From: Bin90 sp965214635 | GTDB taxonomy: Bacteria > Chloroflexota > Dehalococcoidia > Lucifugimonadales > JADFKI01 | Assembly: GCA_965214635.1 (NCBI GenBank) | Contig: OZ243964.1 | Coordinates: 2,294,001-2,358,000, forward strand | Reading direction: 5' to 3' | Length of the DNA stretch: 64,000 nt | Shown: positions 25,803 through 35,103 of the stretch, piece after piece | Position numbering within the stretch: the stretch's first letter is position 1 | Layout: every line of letters begins with the position of its first letter | Notes under the pieces: model-generated | Seen by the model: the letters and a program-made list of their open reading frames with translations, nothing else | What the model was told of the DNA's origin: nothing | The model's database searches: none | Position numbers and translations under genes: made by a program

Positions 25803-28724
25803 TTACAGCGCGTCTGCCAGTAGCTGCACTAGATGCTTCCCGCGCCTGCCTGTGCCGTGCTCCACCTGCTGGCGGCAGGAAACGCCCTCCATCACGATTT
25901 CGCAGTCGTCGGGCTGACTGCGGACGCTGGGGAACAGGGTCATCTCACCGATGCTCATAGAGATGTCGTAGTGCTTCTTTTCCATCCCAAAAGACCCCGC
26001 CATGCCGCAGCAGCCGGACTGTATTTCGTGCGTTTCGCAGCCGGGAATGGAGCGCAGCACCTGCATGGCGGCGCGCGTGCCCACAAGCGCCTTCTGGTGG
26101 CAATGCCCGTGGAACGCCACCTTGCGCGGCGGGTTGCTGAACTGCAACGATGCGCCGCGTTCCTCTTGGGCGTACAGGATGAACTCCTCTATCAGCATCG
26201 TGCTGTCGGCGATGGACTTCGCTTTCGCATCGCCGCCCAGCAGGTCTGCGTATTCGTCCCTGAAGCTCAGTATGCAGCTCGGCTCTATGCCGACCAGCTT
26301 CGTTCCCTGCGCCACCAGCGGGTACACGGCGTCCACATTGGAGCGTGCCGCTACCTTAGCCTTGTCCAAATACCCCTTGGAGAGCATGGGTCTGCCGCAG
26401 CAGCCCGCCTGCGCCAGCACTACGCGATAGCCCAGCGCCCGCAGCGTCTTCACCGCCGCAATGCCCAGCTCGGGATGGTTGTAGTTGGTGAATGTGTCGT
26501 TGAACAGCGCCACCGTCCCGAACTTGGCGTCTGAGGGGGGCGACCCGCCCGATGCCCTGAACCACTGGGCGAAGGTCTGGGTTGCCAGTGGGGGCAGGCT
26601 GCGCCGCTGATCGACCCCCATGTAGCGTTCGATTAATTGCTTACCGAACTCGGTTCGCAGCGGCAGGTTGGACAGCGGCGCAAAGAACGCTGACACTCGG
26701 TTCACCAAGCCGATGTTGGCGAACACCCAATCGCTCATGGATGCGCCGTTCGCCTTGCGGTACTTGTCGGCGAATTCGTACTTCAGCTTTGCCATGTCCA
26801 CATTGGACGGGCACTCTGCCTTGCAGCCTTTGCACTCAAGGCACAGGTCCATCACCTCGCGCATGCGCTCGCTAGTGAGCGCGCTGGGCGGGAGTGCGCC
26901 GGACATAGCGCCTCGTAGCGCATTCGCACGGCCGCGCGTGGAGTGCTCTTCGTCGCGCGTAACCATATAAGACGGGCACATCGTCCCGCTTAGCACCTTG
27001 CGGCAGGCGCCCTGCCCGTTGCACATCTCGATGGCGTGGGCGAAGCTGCCTTCTTCTTCGTAGGCGAAGCCGGTCGCCAGCTGCATCGGCTTGTACTGCG
27101 GGCTGATGCGCAGGCTCTGCGTCATCGGCGGTGCATCCACTATCTTGCCCGGGTTCATTATGCCGTCGGGGTCGAATGCGCGCTTCACCTGCCGGAAGGC
27201 GTCGTAGATGCGGCTGCCGAACATCTTCTCGTTGTAGGGGCTGCGAACCAAGCCGTCCCCGTGTTCGCCGCTGAGCGAGCCGCCGTATTCCAGCACGAGG
27301 CTGCTGATTTCGTCGGATATGGATGTCATCTTGTCCACGCCGGCAGCGTCTTTGAGGTTGATGAGCGGACGGATGTGCAGGCATCCCACGCTGGCGTGGC
27401 CGTAGTAGCCGGCTTCGGTGTTGTGGCTGCGGACTATCTCGTCGAACCGCTTGACGAACTGCGGCAGTTTCTCCGGCGAAACAGCGGTGTCTTCCACGAA
27501 CGGCAGGGGCTTGGCGTCGCCCGGCACATTCATCATCAGCCCAAGCCCGGCTTTGCGCACCTCCCACACTTTCGCCTGCTCGGACGGCTCAATCAAGCGG
27601 GGCATCGCATAGCCCAGCCCCTCGCGTTTGACGCGCTGTTCCAGACGCTCTAACTTCGCCATCAGCTCCGCTTCGCTCTCTGCCACAACCTCCACCACCA
27701 GCAGCGCCTCCGGGTCGCCCTCGATGAAGTCGGTAATGCGCGAGTATGCCAAGTTGCTCTTGGCTTGGCGGATTATCATGCTGCCGATGAGTTCCACGGC
27801 TGCGGGGTCTGTCTCGAGCGTTGCGACCGTGGCTTCCATAGACTGAATGAGGTCGTTGAAGTGGATGACGGACAGCGCGCGCAGTGTGGGCCGCTTCACC
27901 AATTTCAGCTTCGCCTCGGTGATGGTCAGCAGCGTTCCCTCTGAGCCGACCACGAACCGCGCCATATCGAAATCGCTGCCACCGACGAATTCGTCGAGGT
28001 TGTAGCCGCTGACGCGCCGCTGAATCTTGGGATAGCGCGCCAGAATTTCATCGCGGTGCGCCTCGCCAACGGCGAACACATTGCGATATATGTCGCCCTC
28101 CAACCCGTCCAAGCGCATCTTGGCTTCCAGTTGAGCGCCGTCTAGCGGCCCCAAGTGCGCCTGCTTCCCGTCTGATAGCACCACATCTAGTGCGTGCACA
28201 TTGTCCACGGTTTTGCCCCACATTATGGAGTGAGCGCCGCAGGAGTTGTTGCCCAGTGCGCCGCCCACATTGCCCCTGCTGGATGTGCTGGGGTCGGGCG
28301 TGAAGAACATGCCGCTATGCGCAATCTTGTGGTTCAGTTCGTCGAGGATGATGCCCGGCTGGGTGCGCACCCAACCCTCTTCGGCGTTCAGTTCCACGAC
28401 ATCGCGCATATGACGGGAGAAGTCCATCACGATGGCGTTGGCGACGGTCTGTCCTGCGAGGCTTGTGCCGCCGCCCCTTGGCAGCACCGGCACGCCGTAT
28501 CGACGCGCGGTTTCTATCACCGCCACCACATCGTCCGCATTGCGCGGCAGAACCACGCCCACCGGCTCAATCTGGTAGATGCTGGCGTCCGTGCTGTACA
28601 GCATGCGCGTCATCTTGTCGAACCGCACTTCGCCCGACACCGAACGCCGCAGTTCGCCGACCAGATCTTGCGTATCGGACACCGCCGCTCCGTCCATCGC
28701 TCTTACCGTACCAGATGCTGCCAT
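25803..28724 (-). CDS. FAD-linked oxidase fused to 4Fe-4S/CCG domain (YdiJ-like D-2-hydroxyacid dehydrogenase)
   Basis: A 973-residue fusion. The N-terminal FAD-binding PCMH domain has LPRGGGTSLAGQT and the GGALGNNSCGAHS loop. The FAD-oxidase C-terminal domain carries GYYGHASVGCLHIRP and GGSLSGEHGDGLVRSP. Then come a ferredoxin motif (CLECKGCKAECPSNV) and two CCG repeats (QAGCCGRPMLSKG, QSGCCGMAGSFGMEK). This is the layout of E. coli YdiJ and related D-2-hydroxyglutarate/D-lactate dehydrogenases that pass electrons to the respiratory chain. The ATG at 28724 is chosen because AGAGG lies eight bases upstream; a TTG at 28748 would add eight residues. Confidence 0.88.
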   Translation of the reverse strand: MAASGTVRAMDGAAVSDTQDLVGELRRSVSGEVRFDKMTRMLYSTDASIYQIEPVGVVLPRNADDVVAVIETARRYGVPVLPRGGGTSLAGQTVANAIVMDFSRHMRDVVELNAEEGWVRTQPGIILDELNHKIAHSGMFFTPDPSTSSRGNVGGALGNNSCGAHSIMWGKTVDNVHALDVVLSDGKQAHLGPLDGAQLEAKMRLDGLEGDIYRNVFAVGEAHRDEILARYPKIQRRVSGYNLDEFVGGSDFDMARFVVGSEGTLLTITEAKLKLVKRPTLRALSVIHFNDLIQSMEATVATLETDPAAVELIGSMIIRQAKSNLAYSRITDFIEGDPEALLVVEVVAESEAELMAKLERLEQRVKREGLGYAMPRLIEPSEQAKVWEVRKAGLGLMMNVPGDAKPLPFVEDTAVSPEKLPQFVKRFDEIVRSHNTEAGYYGHASVGCLHIRPLINLKDAAGVDKMTSISDEISSLVLEYGGSLSGEHGDGLVRSPYNEKMFGSRIYDAFRQVKRAFDPDGIMNPGKIVDAPPMTQSLRISPQYKPMQLATGFAYEEEGSFAHAIEMCNGQGACRKVLSGTMCPSYMVTRDEEHSTRGRANALRGAMSGALPPSALTSERMREVMDLCLECKGCKAECPSNVDMAKLKYEFADKYRKANGASMSDWVFANIGLVNRVSAFFAPLSNLPLRTEFGKQLIERYMGVDQRRSLPPLATQTFAQWFRASGGSPPSDAKFGTVALFNDTFTNYNHPELGIAAVKTLRALGYRVVLAQAGCCGRPMLSKGYLDKAKVAARSNVDAVYPLVAQGTKLVGIEPSCILSFRDEYADLLGGDAKAKSIADSTMLIEEFILYAQEERGASLQFSNPPRKVAFHGHCHQKALVGTRAAMQVLRSIPGCETHEIQSGCCGMAGSFGMEKKHYDISMSIGEMTLFPSVRSQPDDCEIVMEGVSCRQQVEHGTGRRGKHLVQLLADAL

Positions 28725-28895
28725 GTGAACGCCTCTTCCCTTGTGCAAAATGCCTACATTAAATCATAAAGGTTTTGGCAGACATATTCAAAAAAGCGCA
28801 GAGCATGGCGATGCCACAACCGACAAGCGTGTGGTGTGATTGCGCGATGTGCGTTAAGTAAGATGCGCGCGCGAGGCTCATAACATGTGTGGGCG

Positions 28896-30176
28896 CTATG
28901 CTGCGCTGCCTTCTCGCGCGCCGTCTTCGGCGGGGACGCCGCGCAGGACATACAGCACCCGCCGCCAGTTCAGCGCCAGCAGACCGGCGGTCAGCGCAAA
29001 CATTATGTATGAGAAGTAGAGGCGCAGGTCTGTGTTCTCTATGTCGTTTCCGTAGAACAGCAGCAGCGTCAGCAAGTATGCGGCGAAAGTCCCTATGAGT
29101 ATAAGCCCGTGCCACGCCTTGATGATGCGCCCCGATATTAGGATTATGGCAAAGATGGAGGTTGCGGCGGTGAGCAGGAACTCGTTGGATTGCAGGGTGT
29201 TCAGGGGGAAGTTGAGGATTTGCCCGGCAGAGATGCTGAATATGATGACTGTGCTGCCGATAAGCAGGGTGAGCTGGTTCGTTTGCGAGGAGATTAGTGC
29301 GGTCAAGCCGTCGTTGGGGTTGGCGCGTAGGCTGAACAGCACGGCGGTTATTATCTCTGGGGATTCGGACGCCAAGGGCGCAAGCCACTGAATCAGCAAG
29401 AATTCGCTTATGCCAACTGCGCGCCCGGTGTCTACCAGCCCGTGGACGAATGGCTCTGCTGCCAGCACGATGATTGTGGCGGAGTACAGGAAGAAGAACG
29501 AGACCCACATGCGGCGGTGTGTGGGTTTGAACGACGCAATCATCGCTGCTGCGCCAAGCAGATCTGGCTCTTCCGCCTCTTTGATGGAGCTTCGCCACAA
29601 GTAGAAGATGTACAGACCGATAAGCACGATTGCCAGCAGCATCGGCACTGTTTGGGTTACGAATATGACCAGCAACAGCACGGTTGCCAGCGCAAGCACG
29701 GGCAGTTCGAGGGTGAGCAGACCGCGCATATCGAGGTTTCTGCGGCGCTTCAGCCAGAAAATCAGGATGACCGCTGCCCAGCCGAAACCGATGAGCAGGC
29801 GGTTGGCGCCGGTTACATTGGCGGCGACGAGCGAAATCTCTTCCGTTACCTCGCGCGTGGCGAGGTCGAAAGATGCGCCGGCGTTGAGGGCGAGCACCGC
29901 TTCTATGGTGTATTCGGGGAGAACGGCGACGAGGGCGAGCACCGCAATGGCAAGGGATGCGGACACATCCATCTGCGCTATTTCAGCCGCCCAAGACAGC
30001 AGGAACGCCCCGCCAACGATGCCAATGCCGTATATGAGCGCATCCACCTGCGGCGACAGGTGAATCCCCGCAACTCTGATCACAATTGCGGGGATGCCTG
30101 CGCCTATCAGCAGCGCCATAGAAGCCCAAAGTTTCCCGTTGCCGTGATTCGTGGTCAACGTCTGTGGGTGCTCCAT
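28896..30176 (-). CDS. Sodium/calcium exchanger-family (CaCA) antiporter
   Basis: Membrane protein of 426 residues with about ten hydrophobic segments. The two alpha repeats are visible: VAVLPEYTIEAVLALNAG followed by ANVTGANRLLIGFG, and PLASESPEIITAVLF followed by SSQTNQLTLLIGS. The acidic PE residues in each repeat coordinate the ion in the family. Repeat 1 has LPEYT where classic members have GTSLPE, so ion specificity is open. It stands alone, with the FAD/Fe-S dehydrogenase downstream on the same strand. Confidence 0.85.
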   Translation of the reverse strand: MEHPQTLTTNHGNGKLWASMALLIGAGIPAIVIRVAGIHLSPQVDALIYGIGIVGGAFLLSWAAEIAQMDVSASLAIAVLALVAVLPEYTIEAVLALNAGASFDLATREVTEEISLVAANVTGANRLLIGFGWAAVILIFWLKRRRNLDMRGLLTLELPVLALATVLLLVIFVTQTVPMLLAIVLIGLYIFYLWRSSIKEAEEPDLLGAAAMIASFKPTHRRMWVSFFFLYSATIIVLAAEPFVHGLVDTGRAVGISEFLLIQWLAPLASESPEIITAVLFSLRANPNDGLTALISSQTNQLTLLIGSTVIIFSISAGQILNFPLNTLQSNEFLLTAATSIFAIILISGRIIKAWHGLILIGTFAAYLLTLLLFYGNDIENTDLRLYFSYIMFALTAGLLALNWRRVLYVLRGVPAEDGAREGSAA

Positions 30177-30396
30177 TGCGGTTTCAGAATGGTTTCAGAC
30201 GGCGCAATGCTACCTATCGCAAGTAGGGGGAGCAGCGCAGGGCGATCTTGCGCATGCGCCACTGCGGGCGTGGGCGATGCGCGAACGGAATTAGCCCGTG
30301 CGGTTGTGCTAGGCTGCGGTTAATGTGGCAGAGACTGCGTTAGTGTGCCGTAAGAGCAAGGTCGGGACTGCGCGGACGCCAAGCAAGGGCGGAGGA

Positions 30397-31248
30397 TTAG
30401 GATATGCTTGCTATGCGGTATCGCACCTTGCCACGCGGCGTTTCCACAACCACTTCGTCCTTGACGCGCCTTCCTAGCAGCGCTATGCCCATCGGTGAGG
30501 CGTCGGATATGCGCTTTTCTAGCGGATTGGCTTCGCTGCCGTTCACGAGCATGTATTTCATGGTGCGCTCTCTGCCGAGTTCGACCACTTCTACCACAGT
30601 TCCAATCTTGACCTGATGAGCGCTGCGCGCCTGAGACTCGTCTATGATGACGGAGTTGTTGAGCGTGGATCTTATCTCTTGGATGCGCGCTTCGACGCGT
30701 CCCTTTTCCTCGCGCGCCGCATCTAGCGGGAAGTTCTCGGAGACATCGCCGTCGGCACGCGCCTTGCGGATGTCTTGCGCTAGCGTTGCGTCTTCAGTGA
30801 GCAACCGCTCAAGCTGCGCTTGAAGCTGGGTGTGCCCCTCGGCGGTCAGTTCGATAGCCTGGGGCTGGCTGGATAGGGCGATTGTGTCGGAGCGCGTGCG
30901 CGTCTTGCGTATCCGCACATAGCGGGCGAGATTTTCGCTCGTCAGGTCTTCCACCTTCTTGGCGTAGCTCAGAAAGTCCTTCACGCACTGCAGACGCTCG
31001 GTCGCACCTGGGGTGGTGCCGTTGCCGTTCACCCTTTCTGCGTAACCGCCTATCTCGGCAGGGGTCAGCGATGCGAGCGTCCGCCTATCGAAGTATTGCA
31101 CAAAATCAAACAGCGCCTTGTGGTCAATTGGTTTTGCGGAAACATCAGCCTTCGATCTGCTGGGCTTATTGCCATTGTTTGCCTTCAGGCTTCGCACATA
31201 TATGTTCAAGGCTTCTCGAATGCTCACGGAGTCTGCTACTTCTGATGT
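30397..31248 (-). CDS. greA: GreA-type transcript cleavage factor with integrase-like N-terminal SAM domain
   Basis: A 283-residue protein. Residues about 8-115 look like the core-binding SAM-like domain of tyrosine recombinases (SIREALNIYVRSLKANN, LTPAEIGGYAERV, RLQCVKDFLSYAKKV). Residues about 130-283 are GreA: a coiled coil with the acidic tip DGDVSEN (167-173), and an FKBP-like domain ending in SPMGIALLGRRVKDEVVVETP. Normal GreA is about 158 residues. The start is the TTG at 31248, since AGGAGGA lies six bases before it; a GTG at 31281 would begin upstream of that ribosome site. GreA rescues backtracked RNA polymerase. Confidence 0.86.
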   Translation of the reverse strand, partial: TSEVADSVSIREALNIYVRSLKANNGNKPSRSKADVSAKPIDHKALFDFVQYFDRRTLASLTPAEIGGYAERVNGNGTTPGATERLQCVKDFLSYAKKVEDLTSENLARYVRIRKTRTRSDTIALSSQPQAIELTAEGHTQLQAQLERLLTEDATLAQDIRKARADGDVSENFPLDAAREEKGRVEARIQEIRSTLNNSVIIDESQARSAHQVKIGTVVEVVELGRERTMKYMLVNGSEANPLEKRISDASPMGIALLGRRVKDEVVVETPRGKVRYRIASIS

Positions 31249-31302
31249 CAACTCACATCCTCCTAATCCTGCTTCGGACACCTCAATTTCTAGGTTGGTA
31301 TC

Positions 31303-31331
31303 ATCTTATTGTAAGAGGTTCTCAATGTCAA
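31303..31331 (-). promoter_or_regulatory. Sigma70-type promoter for the GreA-fusion gene
   Basis: On the minus strand, consensus TTGACA (31331-31326) is followed after 17 bp by TAAGAT (31308-31303). It lies about 55 bp before the TTG start at 31248. Sequence match only. Confidence 0.55.
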
Positions 31332-31536
31332 TCCGTCATGGCATTATCGGTTTACGGCGGTGTTCGTCTAGGGCGTGTTGACATTCAAGTTTTTGGTCGC
31401 TTTTCTATAAAGGTTATAAATATGTGTTAACATAGCACCTACGCAATTCGTCACAAATGAGACTTTAGTTTACACATTTCGTAATGTTAAATATCTCGTA
31501 TACCTAGCCAAAAACCACATCTGTCAAGCAAAATTA

Positions 31537-31594
31537 AGGTTCACGGCAGTTCTAATTGGGTTAAGCACAAACTCAAGAAGGACACCGTGAACCT
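31537..31594. repeat. 10-bp inverted repeat (hairpin)
   Basis: AGGTTCACGG (31537-31546) and CCGTGAACCT (31585-31594) are exact reverse complements with a 38-nt loop, followed by a T-rich stretch (TAGTTTTCAATTCTT). It could be a terminator-like structure or the remnant of a mobile element. Confidence 0.5.
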
Positions 31595-31642
31595 AGTTTT
31601 CAATTCTTGTTATTCGTCGTTCAAAAACTTGCACACGGGGTT

Positions 31643-31667
31643 TATTATCTCTGTATGTTGAGAATAC
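31643..31667 (-). repeat. Solo copy of the IS1-like element end
   Basis: These 25 bases are the exact reverse complement of 49913-49937, which lies 32 bp before the IS1-like insA start. The orientation puts the element interior to the left (below 31643) and the outer end at 31667. No transposase remains beside this copy, so it is either an isolated terminal repeat of a lost insertion or a separate element sharing the end. Confidence 0.65.
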
Positions 31668-31976
31668 CCATCGCCTTCTCGCCGCCTCCACGCATGCGGA
31701 GACCCGTCATCACCGCTTCGTGCCGGTCGTGTCGGACGGCAATCGCCTGCGCCATTGCGAGCCACTAGATGCGCCATTTCGTGATATGAACACCTGCGAA
31801 GGAAGCGGATAGCAGGCAGGCAGGAACTGCTGTATCATATAGGCAATCCTGCATCGGTGCTATTTGGGTCAGCTATGCGCTTACACTCCCCGCACATTTG
31901 ACGCAGTCAAGAGAACAGCGACACAAAAATCCTCACCCTTAATCTCTAATCCTTACCCTCAGTGGAGGCGGCAAAC

Positions 31977-32762
31977 ATGGCGACATTGCAAAACTCACAC
32001 AAAGATGGGTTATCATCTGCGAATCACAAAACTATGGCTTCGGAGCTAGGCACGGCGGCGCGTGCGCGACAAGCCGGCAGCGGCCCCGCCATATGGCTCG
32101 CGGGCGACCCGGCAGACTTGGAGCATTGGCTGCCGCTGGGCGCAGCCGGCATCGTTACCAACACCGTCGTGCTTAACGACATGGTGAAGAAGTACGGCAC
32201 ACTCACCGAGCTAACCAAGCGCTACCTAGACATTACCGATAAGCCCGTAGTCATAGAGATAGACGGACATTCCACCGAAGAACTCGTCGATGTGGGCGAG
32301 GTGTTCACGGCGATGTCCGAGCAGATAATCTTGAAGATACCCTGCACCGCATACGGGCTGGGGGCGTTCCGGCACTTCGCCGACGCCGGCGTGGAGACCT
32401 TCTGCACCACAGTGTTCTCGCTGCCGCAGGCGGCTGCTGTGGCACAGGCGGGCGTGGACCACATCCTGCCCTTCTGCGAGCCGGTGAAGGAGCTAGGCGG
32501 CGACCCGACGCAGCTCGTGCGCGAGTGTGCGCAGATGTTCAGCGGCTGGGAGCGCAGGCCGCTCATAATGGCGGCGCTCGTGCGCTCGGTCGAGACCGCA
32601 TACGCCGCCCTGCGCGACGGCGCCGACGAAATCGTCATCTTCTGGCCCGTCTTCCGCGACATGCTCAACCACCCGCTCACCGACACATGGAACAAGACTT
32701 TCATGGACGAATGGCAGGCGATGAACGCTGATGGCAAACTAGAAGGCTTGCCGATAAGATAA
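31977..32762 (+). CDS. Transaldolase/fructose-6-phosphate aldolase-family protein
   Basis: A 261-residue TIM-barrel protein. The probable Schiff-base lysine lies in IILKIPCTAYGL, matching the VKIPxTxxGL motif of FSA-type transaldolases. AAGIVTNTVVL near the N-terminus and VDHILPFCEPVKELGGDP near the middle match the family order. The ATG at 31977 follows GGAGG by eight bases; the GTG at 31962 overlaps that site. At 261 residues it is longer than the 220-residue FSA. Activity on fructose-6-phosphate is not certain; an aldolase on another sugar or hydroxyketone is possible. Confidence 0.8.
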   Translation: MATLQNSHKDGLSSANHKTMASELGTAARARQAGSGPAIWLAGDPADLEHWLPLGAAGIVTNTVVLNDMVKKYGTLTELTKRYLDITDKPVVIEIDGHSTEELVDVGEVFTAMSEQIILKIPCTAYGLGAFRHFADAGVETFCTTVFSLPQAAAVAQAGVDHILPFCEPVKELGGDPTQLVRECAQMFSGWERRPLIMAALVRSVETAYAALRDGADEIVIFWPVFRDMLNHPLTDTWNKTFMDEWQAMNADGKLEGLPIR

Positions 32763-32950
32763 CCCACAGGTTCTAGTCGCCATATTCGCCATCTGGCAGA
32801 CACCCATCGCTAGGTCATGCTGACACCCACTTTCCTCGACATAAGACAGCGGGGCAACTCGGCTTGGGCAGGCTTCTTTGCAATCTTCTCGATAATTCAC
32901 ACCGACCGCTAACCGCTAACACACCCCTAACACACCCCGGGAGGGCTGCT

Positions 32951-33703
32951 ATGAGACTTGAAGGCAAGGTTGCGATTATCACGGGCGGCGCAAACGGAAT
33001 GGGCGCCGAAGAGTGCAGGATGTTCGCACGCGAGGGCGCTAAAGTGATCATCGCAGACATCCTCGAGGACGCCGGGCGTCAGGTTGAGGCAGAGATCGTC
33101 GAGGCGGGCGGCGACGCCGTGTTCGTGCGGCTCGATGTTACCAGCGAAAGCGATTGGCAAGCCGCTGTGGACGCCGCAGTCGCACGCTATGGCAAGCTAG
33201 ATGTGCTCGTCAACAACGCCGGCATCAGCGGCACGCACAACCCCGACCCGCTGAGCACGACGGGCTGGGACAACTTCATGGACATCAACGCAAAGGGCGT
33301 GTTCCTAGGCATGAAGTACGCAATCCCGCAGATGCAGGCGGCGGGCGGAGGCTCGATCGTCAACATATCGTCCATATCCGGCATCGTAGGGCAAGCGCCG
33401 ATACACATGGGCTACAACGCATCTAAGGGAGCGGTTCGCATCGTAACCAAGTCTGCCGCCGTTCAGTTCGCATCGGACGGCATCCGCGTGAACTCGGTGC
33501 ACCCGGGCGTGATGCCGCCAATGCAATCGTCGAGCGCAACCCGCGACCCCGAGATGCGCCGCGGCATGGTGGACAATGTGCCGATGCGCCGACGCGGTCG
33601 CACCGAAGAGGTCGGCTACGCCGTGCTGTTCTTGGCGTCCGACGAGGCGTCCTACATCACGGGCGCTGAGCTAGTGGTGGATGGCGGGTACACGGCAGTG
33701 TAG
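32951..33703 (+). CDS. Short-chain dehydrogenase/reductase
   Basis: Classical SDR, 250 residues. Cofactor motif TGGANGMG near residue 12, Asp in VIIADILED suggesting NAD preference, NNAG near 88, and the catalytic Ser-Tyr-Lys in ISSISGIVGQ and YNASKGAV. It ends with YITGAELVVDGGYTAV. GGGAGGG lies five bases before the ATG, which rules out the 30 extra upstream codons. It is a close paralogue of the SDR at 51.8-52.5 kb (both begin MRLEGKVAII). Substrate unknown. Confidence 0.88.
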   Translation: MRLEGKVAIITGGANGMGAEECRMFAREGAKVIIADILEDAGRQVEAEIVEAGGDAVFVRLDVTSESDWQAAVDAAVARYGKLDVLVNNAGISGTHNPDPLSTTGWDNFMDINAKGVFLGMKYAIPQMQAAGGGSIVNISSISGIVGQAPIHMGYNASKGAVRIVTKSAAVQFASDGIRVNSVHPGVMPPMQSSSATRDPEMRRGMVDNVPMRRRGRTEEVGYAVLFLASDEASYITGAELVVDGGYTAV

Positions 33704-34001
33704 GTTGTTACGCATCAGCGTCAATCAGCCCAAAGCATCGTCCGCACAGCCTAGTTGCAAGCCGCTGCTGCGCATGCCCGCGCAGGCAGCGAGTGGGGGA
33801 GAGACGCGCTATTTTGACTTGACTGCACATATAATCCCCTGCTTGGCTGCGTTAGGTGAACTGGGACAGAAATATGGGCTATTCTGACTGATGCACAAAA
33901 TCCCTGCTTGGGGTAAAATCAGCGTAGTATACACAAGCCTGTGCTCGGTAATGTTTAGAGGCGGGCAAGAAAGAGGGTTTAGAGGGTCTAGGAGGACGAA
34001 A

Positions 34002-34799
34002 ATGCAGATGACAGCCGCAATGCCCACACATCCTGCTGAACTTCGCATGATGATGCGGAGCGCCGAGCTTGTGCAGCCCACGAGCGGCTTGGCGCCCGGG
34101 CGCGTGCAGGCGAACCTCGCCATCTTGCCACGCGACCTTGCCTTCGATTTCCTGCTGTTCTGTCAGCGCAACCCCAAACCCTGCCCCCTGCTGGAGGTGG
34201 TGGAAGCCGGCGATGTTGAGCCGCGCGCATTTGCTCCGGGCGCAGACATACGCAGCGACCTGCCGCTGTATCGCATCTATGAGCACGGCGAAATGACGGC
34301 AGAGGTGGACGACATATCCGAGTACTGGCGCGACGACCTCGTGTCGTTTCTGCTGGGGTGCAGCTTCTCGTTTGAGACGGCGCTAGTGCGTGCCGGAATC
34401 CGCATGCGCCACATGGATTGCGGGACGAATGTGCCGATGTTCACCACATCCATAGCCACGCAGTCGGCAGGCGCTTTCTCTGGCCCGATGGTGGTGTCGA
34501 TGCGCCCGATACCGCGTGAGCAGGTGGTGCGCGCGGTGCAGGTAACATCGCGCTTCCCCGCTGTGCATGGCGCACCCGTACACATCGGCGACCCCGCCGC
34601 CATCGGCATCAGCGACATACACGCCCCCGACTTTGGCGAGCCGGTGGAGGTTCGCGACGGCGAAGTGCCGATGTTCTGGGCGTGCGGCGTTACCCCCCAA
34701 GCCGTGGCGATGAGCGTCAAGCCCCCGCTGATGATTACGCACGCACCGGGGCACATGTTCATCACGGACAGGGCAGACGAAGACCTCGCCGTGGTGTAG
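34002..34799 (+). CDS. DUF1445/UPF0317 putative hydro-lyase (D-glutamate cyclase-like)
   Basis: A 265-residue protein. Conserved family blocks are present: FLLGCSFSFETAL, NVPMFTTSI, FSGPMVVSMRP, HGAPVHIGDPAAIGI and VPMFWACGVTPQAV. The family is annotated as putative hydro-lyase; its human homologue is a mitochondrial D-glutamate cyclase, so 5-oxo-D-proline/D-glutamate chemistry is one guess. The ATG at 34002 is fixed by AGGAGG six bases upstream; the frame upstream to 33891 is not translated in my view. It follows the SDR after about 300 bp in which no gene is seen. Confidence 0.85.
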   Translation: MQMTAAMPTHPAELRMMMRSAELVQPTSGLAPGRVQANLAILPRDLAFDFLLFCQRNPKPCPLLEVVEAGDVEPRAFAPGADIRSDLPLYRIYEHGEMTAEVDDISEYWRDDLVSFLLGCSFSFETALVRAGIRMRHMDCGTNVPMFTTSIATQSAGAFSGPMVVSMRPIPREQVVRAVQVTSRFPAVHGAPVHIGDPAAIGISDIHAPDFGEPVEVRDGEVPMFWACGVTPQAVAMSVKPPLMITHAPGHMFITDRADEDLAVV

Positions 34800-34906
34800 C
34801 CGCAATGGCAGCCTCAGCCTGTGGGACGAAATGTCCACACTCCCTAGCCATACCTGCGTATGTCTCGCGCCCTTATGCGCCGCCGCAATGGCAGCCTCAG
34901 CCTGTG
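34799..34906. repeat. 25-bp direct repeat pair
   Basis: The 25 bases at 34799-34823 recur exactly at 34882-34906, an 83-bp period, just after the DUF1445 stop. The remaining stretch to 35103 is non-coding with no other feature seen. It may mark a small tandem duplication or protein-binding sites. Confidence 0.6.
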
Positions 34907-35103
34907 AAGCGAGATTAGGCATCGGCGCTGCGCTTGCTCTGGCGTGCTCATAAGGCAGGTCAGCGGGGCTATGGCTATGCCTGTTCCTGACCTTGTTTGG
35001 GCGGGTGGATTGGCAAAAGTATCGCCCCTCATCCGAATGTGCGGACGAAGGGCGAAAACTTACTTGGCTATGAGCCGTTTAGACGCTGATGCCGGGCTAA
35101 TCG

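Larger units (their letters stand above)
31332..31976. other. AT-rich non-coding region
   Basis: No gene is supported here. The left part (about 31380-31660) is distinctly AT-rich and contains the 10-bp inverted repeat and the 25-bp IS-end-like sequence described separately. The right part (31670-31960) returns to normal composition and leads to the transaldolase gene, whose ribosome site GGAGG is at 31964-31968. The composition shift supports a mobile-element remnant on the left. Confidence 0.5.
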
